64,000 bases of DNA from Micrasema longulum (GCA_022494885.1 JAGVSM010002765.1:1-64000); one strand, 5' to 3'; positions 34,240-45,145 are shown, numbered from the stretch's first letter. The notes: a model not told the origin generated them from the sequence alone. Numbers and translations: made by a program.

Positions 34240-35430
34240 TTATATACGAGTATATATAATTCTTCTGTACGTGTAATGTCACTGAACTCCTAAACGATTT
34301 ACGTTTGGTTTTCAGCGAAATGTAGATTTTGCGCTGCGCGTTTTTGTAGATATTAAAATCTGTAATCTAATCTGTAAACAAAAACTTATGATCATAAATG
34401 TTATATTAACCTACCCTATCAGGGTTGCATTCGACGATAATGCATTTACAAAAAAATGGAAGGTGTTGTTTTTTGAGTGTAAAAAGTTTGTTTTTGATCC
34501 CAATCAAATTTGTTCTTTACACTCTTTGTAATTTCAACCCATTTATTTATTTTTAATGGATTTTTAGTAATGAAAAAATAATATTAACTGACATTTAATA
34601 CATTTTCAAAAATTGCATTCCTACCTAAATTACAGCCCTTATTCTTAAAAGGCAGAGTTTGACTTTTGCAAAAAGAATTCTTTATTTGAAAATGAATTAC
34701 TTTAGATTTTTTAATCAAACCATTAACAAGTTCCTAGATACCTACTCAAATTCAATGTTTGAATATCAATAATTTATTGTTTTAGAATTAAATCATAAAC
34801 AAGTACCTAAGTACCCACTTATCAATGATAGGGCTTTTTATTTTTAACTAAACAATTTTTAAACGCCTTGACAACACAATGAGTCATTTTTATTCTCATT
34901 TCTTTTGGTTTCAAATTAAATGTCAAGCGCACGCAAAATCCGGCTGACGGTTAAAAAATGACTAAATTCGCGTTGAACATGAAATGAGTGTTATAATTTA
35001 AGAAGGCTCAGGGTAAAACGTGGTCTGAATTTTCTTCATCAACACGTATTCTCTTATTTTCTACCTTGATTATGGCACTAGAGCAGTAATTTTTGAACGA
35101 TTTTGACTAGCGCACGACGAGAACTTTTAGCCAATCACATGAGGAGATTAAACGAAAAAGTAACCCTTTTACGAATATTGAAATAGCTCAAAAAAGGCGA
35201 AAATAAATAACATGTTTCTTTATTAATCTGGTTCTAGGAAAAAAAATGGTTTTCGACCAAAAAAAAGTTTTGATGAAATTTGTGTATTTGAGTCCTTGGA
35301 TGGTTTAGATTCACCATTGGATCCGGTAGGTGGAAAATTCGAGTATCGAAAAAACGTTTGTGGAACCAGCTAATAGCAGGCAAGCCAACATTCGGGCAGG
35401 ACAACGTCAGTTGGGTCCGCTAGTAGATAA
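34240..35430 (-). mobile_element. X element, minus-strand copy
   Basis: The plus strand shows both ends inverted. At the left are TTCTTCTGTACGTGTAATGT and CTCCTAAACGATTTACGTTTGGTTTTCAG. At the right are AGCTAATAGCAGGCAAGCCAACATT and AGGACAACGTCAGTTGGGTCCGCTAGTA. The internal segment 34980-35110 matches Y repeats. The length is about 1.2 kb and there is no coding frame. Its AGTACCTA/ACAAGTACC blocks at 34725-34820 match 37425-37510 in X copy 3. Confidence 0.7.
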
Positions 35431-35514
35431 ATAAATATTTGCGTTTTTATGATTAACTCAAATATATTTTTTTTTAATGTAAAAAACCGCGTTAGAAAAT
35501 GTATAACAAAATTA

Positions 35515-35590
35515 GGCGGATTGGGGTTCAAACCTCGAATCTCCTGATCCGGAGCTCTCTACACACCCCACGGGACTACAACCTATTTCC
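35515..35590 (-). repeat. SINE B tRNA-like head
   Basis: The minus strand reads GTAGTCCCGTGGGGTGTGTA ... GAGATTCGAGGTTTGAACCCC. The B-box-like GGTTTGAACCC and the CCCGTGG start match the heads at 48175 and 55920. The body is not clear. Confidence 0.5.
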
Positions 35591-35749
35591 AGTTATTAAT
35601 CATGTCTCGAAATTTCCCCGTATTCATTTGAACCTACGTAAAAATTACTAATGGAAATTAAATTGATAATACTGAAGCAAGATGAAAGACAAAACACCTA
35701 CACTGATTCTTGTACGTAAGAATATAAATGATAATATAAATAATCAAGG

Positions 35750-35912
35750 GCCTTACTTATTAACTAAGCATAAAGTTACGCCTAGGTATAGTGGTGAAAG
35801 ATGGACGAAAATACCATCCTTATTATAGTGGTAGAATAAGGATGGTATTCGTGTCCTTATTTCACCACTATGTCTAGGCGTAAATTTATAACAGGTTTAT
35901 TAGTAAGGCAGT
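35750..35912. mobile_element. Palindromic MITE, about 160 bp
   Basis: The core 35776-35883 is an inverted repeat with arms of about 49 bp (TTACGCCTAGGTATAGTGGTG ... CACCACTATGTCTAGGCGTAA) and a loop of about 10 bp. Weaker complementarity extends outward through GCCTTACT / AGTAAGGC. No protein. The target duplication is unclear. Confidence 0.75.
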
Positions 35913-35964
35913 TAGTGTATTATGTAGGCAGAATAAAAAACAAATGAATAAACATTTTACGTCC

Positions 35965-36150
35965 ACCTTGACAGGAATCTAACGCTAGTCCTAAAAAATG
36001 ATAGGCGAACACGTCAACCACTGCACGAGGCTGACTTATCTTGACTCGATTTCCTTGTTCAGATTTTTTACCTGGGAGTAGTTAGCGAATGAAAAACACT
36101 CTACCATGATTCTGGCTCTATTTTACACACATTACTGTGCCTGAACACAG
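35965..36150 (-). repeat. SINE C copy
   Basis: The minus strand contains GAGCCAGAATCATGGTAGAG, then TTCGCTAACTACTCCCAGG, AAATCGAGTCAAGATAAGTC, then the tRNA-like GCCTCGTGCAGTGGTTGACG and TGTTCGCCTATC. The order matches the SINE C copies in the arms of the 45371-47685 palindrome. Confidence 0.55.
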
Positions 36151-36539
36151 TCGAAAAATGTATTAAATGAATGTATAGTATTTTAAGGGTAGCTGCAACC
36201 CTGTTCAGTGTAACGGTAAAAGTCTTCGTGACGAAGAAACTATTGAGGCGGATAGATTTGTATACGGGGCAAAGGGAGAAAACTCTTTCTAAAGAAAAAC
36301 GCTTTGGCAGTACAAATTACCGTCTGTAATGACAGTGGTAATATATATATTTAAAACCTTTGTTGAAACAGTCTGTACTACACCACAGTACCTACTGACG
36401 ATTAAAATAATCATCTATGTTACATTTTTACAATCATCTACAAAATATTTCGCATATTTATATACGACTAGCGGACCCGACAGACGTTGTCCTGCCAGAA
36501 CGTTGGCCTGCCTGTTATTAGCTGGGCCTCAATTATGAT

Positions 36540-36800
36540 GGGAAGATAAAGACGTCATACCTTCACCTCGACGGTATAGTTGAAGATAAATTCGCTCCAA
36601 CGATTGCAAAGATATACTACCGACCCCCCCGCTACTTCAAGTTTTGGGTAGGTACATCGATATGAAACAAGGGGAAGCGTACGCCACGGTACACATATCT
36701 ACGCTCTAAAATGACAAAGCTTCAATATTTCGCCATAGTTGAAGATAAAATTCTCCCGACCGACTACAAAGATTTACTATCGATAACTTGGTACTTGTGA
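36540..36800 (-). repeat. S tandem units nested in X
   Basis: The reverse complement gives two diverged monomers of the 15200-15480 tandem unit: TCGGTCGGGAGAATTTTATC, TTCATATCGATGTACCTACC, CAAAACTTGAAG, GGGTCGGTAGTATATCTTTG, GTGAAGGTATGACG. The spacing between matching points is about 154 bp because of indels. Confidence 0.7.
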
Positions 36801-37069
36801 ACGTCAATAAGGTAACTTGGTACTTGTTTAAGATTGAATTCCAAAATAAAAAGTTATTAATATTCCTGTACGTTGGCTTGCCTGCTATAAGCTTCAGCAA
36901 ACGTGTTTTCGTAAATAAAAACGCACGTTATTTATTTTTGCCCTTTTTGAGCTTTTCGTTTATTCGTAATACGGGTTAATTTTTCGTTTTATCTCTTCAT
37001 ATGATTGGCCAAGAGGCCTCGTTGCGCTCAAATCAAAATCGTGCAAAAATCACTACCGAAAAAAGAAAA

Positions 37070-37147
37070 ATGCCTGATTGTTTAGTAAATGCGTGCAAAA
37101 ACTGTCCTGATAAACTGTATTCCTCCACTGTCATACTGGGAAATTAG
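37070..37147 (+). pseudogene. Possible THAP-like zinc-finger start inside X copy 3
   Basis: A 25-codon frame MPDCLVNACKNCPDKLYSST-VILGN has the MPxC-x4-C-x-N spacing seen at the N-terminus of THAP domains, which bind DNA through a C2CH zinc. Only the first two cysteines can be checked. The frame ends before any FHRFP-like motif, and the equivalent position of X copy 2 has no ATG. It may be chance or a relic of an encoded transposase. Confidence 0.25.
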
Positions 37148-38064
37148 AAAAAGGTGATTGTGCTGACCATGTGTATTTGATTGATCACAAACTGACAAGA
37201 CTGCAGTGAGGGGTACAATGAAAGTTTTTAAAGTTTATTTGTTTTGTTATTTTCGCGGTTTGATTGTAAAGAAATATTACATTTTCGCTTAATTAGTTTA
37301 AAAAAATATATATATTGATATGCGAAACTGAAAAAAGACTCAAGTCGTTATGAACAGTTTCGGGAAAGGGGTGGATGCTTTCATTGTCCTGATAAAAAGA
37401 AAAAGACTTTTCATTGATAAGTAGGTACCTTGATACTTGTGTATGATTAAATTCCAAAACTAAAAATTACTAATATTCAAATATTGAATTTAGGAAGGTA
37501 CCTAAGTACTTGTTTATGGTTGAATTCTAAAACATAAAATAATTGATTTTCAAACATACTTTTATTTCAGCAAATGTTAAACTTTGCTCTACTTACCCAC
37601 ATTTCGTGATGCATTTCGTGTAAGAATCCGTTTTTCGAATATGTATCAAATGTCAGTTAAAATTATTAAAGCATCACTCAAATTCTATTACAAATAACTG
37701 AATATGTAGAAATTAAGAAATTGTAAGAAAATTATTCAATTATCCATTAAAAATAATTGTTGTTTGTAACCGTTTAAATAAAAACTTTTTTAATACACAA
37801 AAAAACAACATCCTCCGAATTTTTCAAAATATGCATTTTAGACGACTGTGTAAAATCGATGAAAACACATATTTGCTTCTAACTTTTTTTTTATTCAATA
37901 TATTGAAAATGTTATTATTTGTAAACCTTGAGGACGTAAATTAAAAAATTTTGCAAAAAACCGCACGTAAATCTGTCAAGCCATTTTCGATTTTTCGCGA
38001 GACACGACACGGCGATTCATTTTTATGTATGTAGAAAGATATATATATATATATAAGATATATA

Positions 38065-40725
38065 AATTTGTTGGTAAGGATATGCAAGAAATATATTGTG
38101 TTAAAGAAAATGTATATCATTAGATATGGAATTTTTTAATTCATCAATTTATTGGTCGAAACATTAAATTTACAAAGATGAAATAAACGTAGGTACGTTA
38201 TAAAACAGTGATAAACAATAAAATGACACTTTTTTAAATACGCGTAAGAACAAAAAAAACTGTAACGCAAATAAATTTTTAAAAATTAATCTTTTAAACG
38301 TAAACACGATACAAAATTGTACAAACAAGATACATAATTTACAAAAAAACTTATTATACAAAGTAATTGTTAATAACAAAAGTTAAATTTGAATATTTTC
38401 TTAAAAATTACTTTCAGAGTATATGTAAGATAACATTAAAAATAGAGATAACGGTACAAGAAAAAAAACATTCAAATACTTGCATTCACTTTTTTTATTT
38501 AATTCAGCATAACTCTAAAATAAGAATGCTCGAATCATCAATTTGTGTATTTTTTATTTTCAAAATCAGTTGGCATATTAATAAATATAGTTTGGTGAAT
38601 TGAACGATGTGATAAGTGGTTTTATTAAGCGAATCGTGCAATGCACAATACGTATATGGACCAGTGAACAACAAAATAAATTTGGCAGTCATAGTTATTA
38701 TGGCATTTACTTTATAGGAAAATATCACATACTACGAATACCGATAAAAATATGTGAAACGGATTTAGAAAAAATAATTGTATTTTCAAAATAAGTATGC
38801 ATGTTGTAGAAAAACATTTTCATTCATCATTTTTAAAATAAAATTGTTAAAAATACGTTCCCACATGTTTGGCGTTGATTCGTGACGATGTTCTATTTTA
38901 ATTTAAACGGTCACAAACAAAGTTCAAAATCAAACCAAATCGTGACCTATTAGGAGCGTGGTCAATGTAATGAGCCGTTTTCACAGGAGTGTAAAGGAAA
39001 TGTACTCCCTAATTTTTTATATTTTACAGCGTTGTGCGTCATTGATATAGCAGAGCTCATAGTTATAATGTAAAACAAAAAAATGAAAATTGCGACATTG
39101 AGATTTTCACACGGCCGAAGTGAATAAAGAATACAAATTCATCGAATAAATCATAAAAGCAAATTGAAAAGAGATTGACCCAATAAACTTAAATGTCGTT
39201 TCTTTATTTTTTACAGGTAGAAGTGTTGATAAAAATGTGTTAGTTCAGTTTGTTTTGTGATGTAAATAATAAAATAAAACTTTGTTTTTTATAGAGCGAC
39301 ACAAGTATTTTTTTAGTCAATCAATTGGACGGAACTAATATTAAAAGCACAAATAAATATTTTTCTTACTCTACAGTATTTCATAGACCCTTACTTATTT
39401 AAAATTGTGTTGAAAAAGGTGATGTTTCCCTATCGTCTTATTTTGTTTATTTTACGGAATAAATACGTGAATTATATTCGAATTAATTTCAAATAAACAA
39501 GAAGTGCTTAGAGGGGAAATATATGTCAGAATTGCGGTGTATAGAAAAGTTCTACGAAGTCAAGAAATTATTAAAGGTAGTGAACTGTGAATCTTGCAGA
39601 ATACATGAAAGCAGATTGAATCCTATTGAAATGCAGATGAGATAAATCTTTACTAAAATGATACAGGCAAGGCATGCGCGAATGTTCAAATTTATTAAAG
39701 GGTTATTATGAATGTTTAGTGTACATACGTATGTATAAATACAAAACAAAATATGATAAAATTTCAAAACTATAACAATAGTAACAAGTAGGTTAATACA
39801 CATAAGTAACCAAAAATATTAACGAAATAAGTATGAAAAAGTAAAAAAAAAAAACATTTTTTAACATAAATAAAAGTTTAAGAATTATATTGCAAGAGAA
39901 ATAAAAAAAACAGACACGTTTTATAACTATCAAGTCCAGAACCAAATATGTCAGCCTTATTCTCATACCAATTACTTTATCTGTGGAGCCTAGAGATAGG
40001 CGAATGCATGTGATAGTTGGTCCTAGAACTTGCAGAAGAAAAAGGAGAGCTGTGGCGGTATGTAGACACACTGAAACACACCAACTCCAGCAAATATTTA
40101 TGTACTTAAAATATCCGCAGACCGTATCTTGAGGACAAACATAAGTTTTAAACGAGTGTTATTGTGCTGTATGAATAAAAAAGTTATATTATATCTAATA
40201 AAATCAATCAATACGCGATTTTAGAAACCGCTATATACTGTGACTAACGTGAACATACGTCCCGTTTATAGGTAGCCTATCCCGCTGTCCACAAGCGCAA
40301 CTTCGGGACACTGAAATGTCCTGTTTTCAGAAAAAGATCGACTTCAAAAACAGCCGCGAAAAATGAAAAACAGTAGAGCGGTGATGACGCCTTATCTAGC
40401 GGATTAGAGTGTCCTCGAAACGTATGAATTTAGTGTCAAGTTGGACTTAACAAATGGCGCATCTGGAGGAATCGTTTTTGGAGAAAATAACAAAATGATT
40501 CCCGGAATCACTTCAATAACGGAGAGTCCAGAGTCGCATTGTTATTTCTCATAACAATTTAACATTTCAACCAGGGCAGATCCCCGATTATTTTGTTGGC
40601 GTCAACATAAGCCGTGTTCGTTTTTTTCCAAATCAAGAGAACAAAAAGACAAGACAAGACAAAAAAAATTAACCAATAATGTATTCTATTTTATTATTTT
40701 ACAACAAATAAGTCAATAATTCACA
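38065..40725. other. Long AT-rich stretch; GC-richer segment 40240-40600 unassigned
   Basis: 40240-40340 reads TGACTAACGTGAACATACGT, CCCGTTTATAGGTAGCC and, further on, CTGAAATGTCCTGTTTTCAG. This looks like a DNA-element end, but I found no partner. No gene is supported elsewhere in the stretch. Confidence 0.35.
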
Positions 40726-40729
40726 GCAT

Positions 40730-40815
40730 CTTCACCGCACACTGTCCGAATATCGCAAGCAGCTTTGTCAGCTTTACTCCTTCGATTGAACGCGAACGTC
40801 TACTTGGCGTTCCAT
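40730..40815 (-). pseudogene. mariner-like transposase N-terminal fragment
   Basis: From an ATG at 40815 the minus strand encodes MERQVDVRVQ. After a one-base frame change it gives NRRSKADKAACDIRTVCGED and AVNY. The pattern (short start, then K-x-AACDI-x-VxGEDAV) resembles the helix-turn-helix region of mariner transposases, where an (A/E)AxRxIxxVYGExAV block precedes WFxxF. No DDD region is visible. The fragment is short, so the call is moderate. Confidence 0.45.
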
Positions 40816-41335
40816 TTTAAAGGTTTGTAATCAAATAAAATATTATTTGTAATGTTAAAGCAAACACAAAATTTTGTAGAGCATAAATTTTTTTTTCGAA
40901 TAACCTTACCATTTCGTTTTAAATTCGGTGTTAATTTTAAAATTTGAAAAAATAGAACACATTTTATTTTAACATTTGATATTACATATTTGCGTACAAA
41001 TATTTATTTATTAACGGCCGTAGTCAATTCGTCCAAATTGTATAACACAGTTAAAAAGTAATCAAATATAAGATACGATTAAGTTTATAAATTTTACATA
41101 CGTATTATGATGTATACATAGGCACATTATGTATGTTGTATACGTTAGTAAAAATAAATTGAATTTGACATATTTATACGCTGACATTGAGGTATATAAC
41201 TAAAGGAAGCATGAGCGTTCGAAATATGGTCCCTCAACCTGCGGCCAATTGACATTTGTTTGATAGAACGGACTTTAGTCTGTTGCGAGCAGTCCCCGGC
41301 TACTTTTGAACTTTTGTCTCCTCGCAATTACTAAA

Positions 41336-41403
41336 ATGCCTATATGTACCCTACGATACTGCACGAATCGATCTGGAAAAGTGATGATATAACCTTTCAC
41401 CGG
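41336..41403 (+). pseudogene. THAP-domain first-exon relic with frameshift
   Basis: ATG at 41336 opens MPICTLRYCTNRSGKVMI and a stop. C-x4-C-x-NR is the THAP signature. In the +1 frame just downstream, the codons TTT CAC CG give F-H-R directly before a consensus donor GTAAGTAA (41403 onward), which is where THAP proteins have FHxFP. A single-base loss between the NR and FH motifs would explain the stop. It could be a decayed THAP gene or a P-element-like transposase exon. A sequencing error is also possible. Confidence 0.5.
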
Positions 41404-41999
41404 TAAGTAATGTTCTTATCTTTTAAAATAGCTAATATTCGTTTCAAATAGCTATTTTAATGTCAAAAAACGTCTTGTTAATATGTTACCAATTCGTGAG
41501 TTATCGCATATCTCTGTTCTGCTCGGTTTGTCAGGTACATAGTTAGACGCGTATGCGGAAGGGAGCGACATACTGAATGGAGCGATGTAAACAGTCCGTG
41601 CTTTTTACTCTACTCTCTGTTTTGCTTGCCAAAGTCAACGCGATATGACATGAGACACTTGCTCCCTCCGCTGATCATTCCCTTTCCTTTATGGACGATT
41701 TTTAAGCTCGGATTTGTATGGAATGTCATCCCTTCATATTTCATCTCAATGTACCCAGATGAAATTTTGGTTCCTTGGTTATTGTTGCGATGTCAGTAGT
41801 AGCTATTTCCCATGTACATATAAATGAGTATGTTGAAAAAATATAGATTGCAAGTATGTTTTTTTGTAAACAGTGTTTCGGGGATCTCAAACTACTTATA
41901 TTTACTCTCACATTGAAAAAAAAAACATTTATCTAAATAATATAAAACCAGGTTTTATGCTTTTGCCAGAAATAGTGCTTTGATTATCTCTTTATACTT

Positions 42000-42650
42000 A
42001 CGAAGTGACATTTTCCAGATATCTATATGGTCTGCAAATTCATTGCCGAGGTTTTGCCTTCTATGTAAAGGAGTTTTGAATCTAGATACTGTCTAGCTGT
42101 TATTACAATAAAATAGTTGATAGTTTCTCGTGCTTCTGGTTGCATAAAGATTTATCATTTGCAACAACAAGGAACAGTCTAAAATAATATTTAAGATTTT
42201 GCATAAAGTCATCCGATCAAGCAGTTTTCTCGTATCACACAACATTAATAAATTTAGAAACCAGCAAATAAATATATAATGCAAATGATCCCTTGATGAA
42301 TTTATAATGAATTTAACATGCTTTAAAAAATTAATTGTACCCTTTCTTTTGATTGGGAATGGATGAAATAGTTTGTTGCTCACACTGACGAATCGTATTC
42401 CAATTAAATCCATCTAATACTGATTTGATATATACTTTGTTAATCGAATAATTAAAAAATAATAGTTTCTTGTTCTTGTCGAATCTCATGATTTAGCATT
42501 TGTGTTCGTTATGATAAGGTTTATTTTTGTTGCACCAATTTGAGAGTTTGTCCAGAACTTTTCCTAATATGTAACAGGCGTTTATTCAACGAATGGTTTT
42601 GAAAATTTTCAGATCGTCGGCAAATATAAGTATTTTTACATTTTTGTTAA
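42000..42650 (-). pseudogene. Jockey-like LINE RT relic with FADD catalytic motif
   Basis: The minus strand encodes VKILIFADDLKIFKT (about 42646-42600), i.e. the RT catalytic box, with FADD as in many Jockey elements. Then come LDKLSNWCNKNKPYHNEHKC and IMRFDKN. Further downstream is LLDRMTLCKILNIILDCSLL and LQMINLYATRSTRNYQLFY, a segment typical of the thumb/C-terminal region. Several stops and frameshifts are present. It is truncated before the fingers domain. Confidence 0.75.
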
Positions 42651-42752
42651 AAAAAACATTTTACTTTCAGACAATTGAAGATAATTCTAATAATGTGATA
42701 GCTTATATTTAAACATAATTTACTAATTGAAAAGACACTTCTACTTATTTTT

Positions 42753-42803
42753 TCAACCATTGTGAACTTTTACCCTCTAATGGGCATCTTCAGACTGGTT
42801 AAC
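42753..42803 (-). ncRNA. Hammerhead-like motif downstream of the Penelope-like relic
   Basis: The minus strand reads TTAACCA, GT, CTGAAGA, then a TGCCC/GGGTA stem with loop ATTAGA, then AAAAGTTCACAA and TGGTTGA. CTGAAGA fits the hammerhead core CUGANGA exactly, and the outer TTAACCA/TGGTTGA can pair with one mismatch. The expected GAAA is AAAA, so this copy is probably not catalytic. Position and strand (3' of a GIY-YIG-type relic) fit Penelope-like elements, which are known to carry hammerhead motifs. Confidence 0.35.
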
Positions 42804-43012
42804 ATTATACAGTGTAAGAATAACTTTTAACAAACTAAATATTATAAAAGAGATACAATACGTAATATTTTAATGAAACATAGTGGAACAAATCATTGAA
42901 ACATGTGTTGGCGGTGTACTGTAAGAGAAGATTCTATTCTATTAAAATATTTATTGTTTTATTATAATGTACAGGTTCCAACTTAGGGGACCAATAGGGG
43001 TGAGTTTTTGAA

Positions 43013-43320
43013 TTACGTCTGCTGGTTTATTAAAATACTGTCGCTATTATTTTTTATCCTATTTATTTCTAATATATCTAATTTCGGACCTTTATGTCTT
43101 ACGCGTAAAATTTTGATGTCCTTTGACTCGTCAAAATTATGTTTTAATTCATTTAAATGTGATGCACAGTTAGATATATCGTTTTTTAATCTATGTGAAG
43201 CTAAATATTCTTTCAGTCAGTATTTAATTGCTCTTCCGCTTTGCCTTATATATGAACCAGGAAAATTACATGTTTATTCATATCATCCGTTTTTTTCAAA
43301 TTTGTTGACCTATTAATTAA
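43013..43320 (-). pseudogene. Penelope-like element, GIY-YIG-type C-terminus
   Basis: The minus strand translates, with one stop, as CNFPGSYIRQSGRAIK, LKEYLASHRLKNDISNCASH, LNELKHNFDESKDIKILRV, HKGPKLDILEINRIKN and ILINQQT, then a stop. The order YI(G)Q-SGR, a Leu-rich helix, a SxxASHLxxxxHxF block, then KLDxLExxxI is what I know from insect Penelope-like C-termini carrying the GIY-YIG endonuclease. The RT part is not seen upstream. The frame is nearly intact over about 100 codons. Confidence 0.65.
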
Positions 43321-43679
43321 TGTTGGGCCCAAAGATTTTTTATTGTAAAACAAAACTGAAAGATTATTTCTTTGTAACACTTGTTTTATTACAAAGGAAT
43401 TCCATCAAGAATGGTCAATAAATAATTTAAATCAAATGAAGATAATTCTGTTCTTCCTATTGTAATGGAAGCCCTGGTGTGTATACGAACTGGAATAAAT
43501 AAAAACTACGAATAAATATACGCTTATAAATTCACACATTATTTTTATTTAATTAGTAGATGTCCCAATTGAAAAAATAAACTTTCATGTCCGAAAATTA
43601 TTTTTAATTTTTCACTTTTTTTTTTATAATGGTTAGCGCTTGTTGACATATTATTTCTCAAAGGTCTACGAACACGACA

Positions 43680-43839
43680 TACCGTATTTTTAAGACCTTA
43701 AGACGCACTTTTTTACCCTGAAAATTCAATCAAAAATTGAGGTGAGTCTTATGATCCGATGCGTTTTATCGTCCAAAATAGATAAATGTTGGTGTGCGCC
43801 TTAACGTCCAATGTGTTTTATCGTCCGCAAAATACGGTA
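43680..43839. mobile_element. 160-bp MITE with TACCGTATTTT ends
   Basis: The ends are TACCGTATTTTTAAGAC and, inverted, TACCGTATTTTGCGGAC. The interior holds a short duplicated phrase, GCGTTTTATCGTCC and GTGTTTTATCGTCC. It looks like the widespread metazoan MITE type that begins ACGGTATTTT-C-GGAC-ATAAG. The superfamily is not determinable here. Confidence 0.75.
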
Positions 43840-43844
43840 AGTAA

Positions 43845-44180
43845 AACTAAAAAAATATGTTCCTGAAATCTACTTTTTGTTTCTTCTTTTCATTAGCAAA
43901 CAAATTGTTGTAAGATTGTTGCCCTAACACATATTTAAAACTAGATTTAAATATTATAGTGCTCACGCAAAAAATAAAGCGATATAAAAAGAAATATTAC
44001 GCGACAACGTCAAATAATAATTTGTACCCTGCACATTTAGGAATAAAGTTAAAAATAACCCTTAATTTGTACGCATCTACGCCCAAAAAATAGATATTCT
44101 TCCTGCATAATTAGTTCGGTGATGAAGTTCCGAACTTTAAATTAAAACCTTTTTTAGATTCTACAAATTCTTTTATGTTT
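43845..44180. other. AT-rich, upstream of candidate exon
   Basis: No repeat match. CCTTTTTTAG at 44149-44158 could serve as a 3' splice site for the exon that follows. Confidence 0.3.
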
Positions 44181-44184
44181 AAAA

Positions 44185-44359
44185 ATGTGTCTCAACTCCC
44201 TTGCGAAATACGGCACTTTGACTGTCATTTTACTTCTTGTTGTCTTTCCATGTTCACGTTCAGCGCTCAAAGTTCGCGATTTTAATGAAACATCCTACAT
44301 TTTACGTGGAAATGGATGCCGTGAAAAGAAAATGAGGGTTTCATGTCTGGTATATTCAG
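44185..44359 (+). CDS. Candidate host exon: secreted protein start (Osiris-like?)
   Basis: The frame MCLNSLAKYGTLTVILLLVV, FPCSRSA has the three parts of a signal peptide, with likely cleavage after SRSA. It is followed by LKVRDFNETSYILRGNGCRE, KKMRVSCLVYS. The exon would end at TATTCAG with a GTCAAAG donor (phase 1). In an unspliced transcript the frame stops at 44370. The C-x8-C-L-x-Y pattern right after a signal peptide reminds me of insect Osiris (DUF1676) proteins, but this is a short resemblance. The segment has higher GC than its surroundings and is not repeated in this window. It could still be a chance frame. Confidence 0.35.
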
Positions 44360-44374
44360 GTCAAAGCTAATTAA

Positions 44375-45055
44375 CTGGCGCTGCCGAGCACGACTGCGGA
44401 ATAATGACATATTGACAGAATAAATAACTTTGTGCCACGGAGCAAACATTCAGTTGAATAGGTCCTCAGTGTATGTGAATGTAGATACGTCATAACGAGG
44501 GAATCCTGCCAGTATGCATTATCTATTTCTGAATAAATATAAGTTTTATAGTGAGAAGATCTTTTAACATACCTAATTATGTATCCCCGTACTGTCGGCC
44601 AATTGTTTGTGACACCTGATTTTTATCATTCGAATAATTTTTATTAAACTTATATGTTATTCCTATTTAAATATTATGTTGGTGCATATAATATGTATTT
44701 GTATGTTCGTTTTGAATTAATACCTACCATGTCTTATTGTTGACCTTACATCGTATTCACTGCATTTTGTGGTTACCTACCTTATTGCATGTGACTCGTT
44801 GCACATTATTCATTCAGTGTGTATCAATTAAATTTTAAAATAAAATGCTTTTTTTCAGAATAAGGTTTAGAAATTTACCATACTTCAAAAAAAATTTCAA
44901 AATTTCTTGACTTAAATATTAACAAAAAGGTTTCGAAAGTAGATATGAACTTTTATTTTTTTATTTTATTTTATATAATCAAACTTCTAACCAATCTCTT
45001 TGCTGTACACTTTTCAATATAGTTACAAGTTTTAAATTATTTATATTTTTATGCT
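44375..45055. other. Unassigned, possibly intronic
   Basis: AT-rich and free of the repeat families. If the exon at 44185 is real this would be intron. Confidence 0.3.
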
Positions 45056-45059
45056 TACG

Positions 45060-45145
45060 CACCCACACACACGCATCTTCTCCCACATTCATTCAAAAAC
45101 GCACATTCACACTCTCCTTCATTCATTCACACACACACACATTAG
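45060..45145. repeat. CA/CATT-rich microsatellite
   Basis: Interrupted CACACA, CATTCATT and CACATT motifs immediately left of an FB copy. Confidence 0.8.

Larger units (their letters stand above)
36465..38060 (+). mobile_element. X element, copy 3, with nested S units
   Basis: It starts GACTAGCGGACCCGACAGAC, GTTGTCCTGCC, CCTGCCTGTTATTAGCTGG. It is interrupted at about 36540 and resumes near 36860 (GTTGGCTTGCCTGCTATAAGC). It ends AAAAACCGCACGTAAATCTG followed by an AT microsatellite at 38038-38054. The duplicated GTTGGC(C/T)TGCCTG on either side of the insert suggests that the insertion duplicated part of X or that two X copies are fused. Confidence 0.65.
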
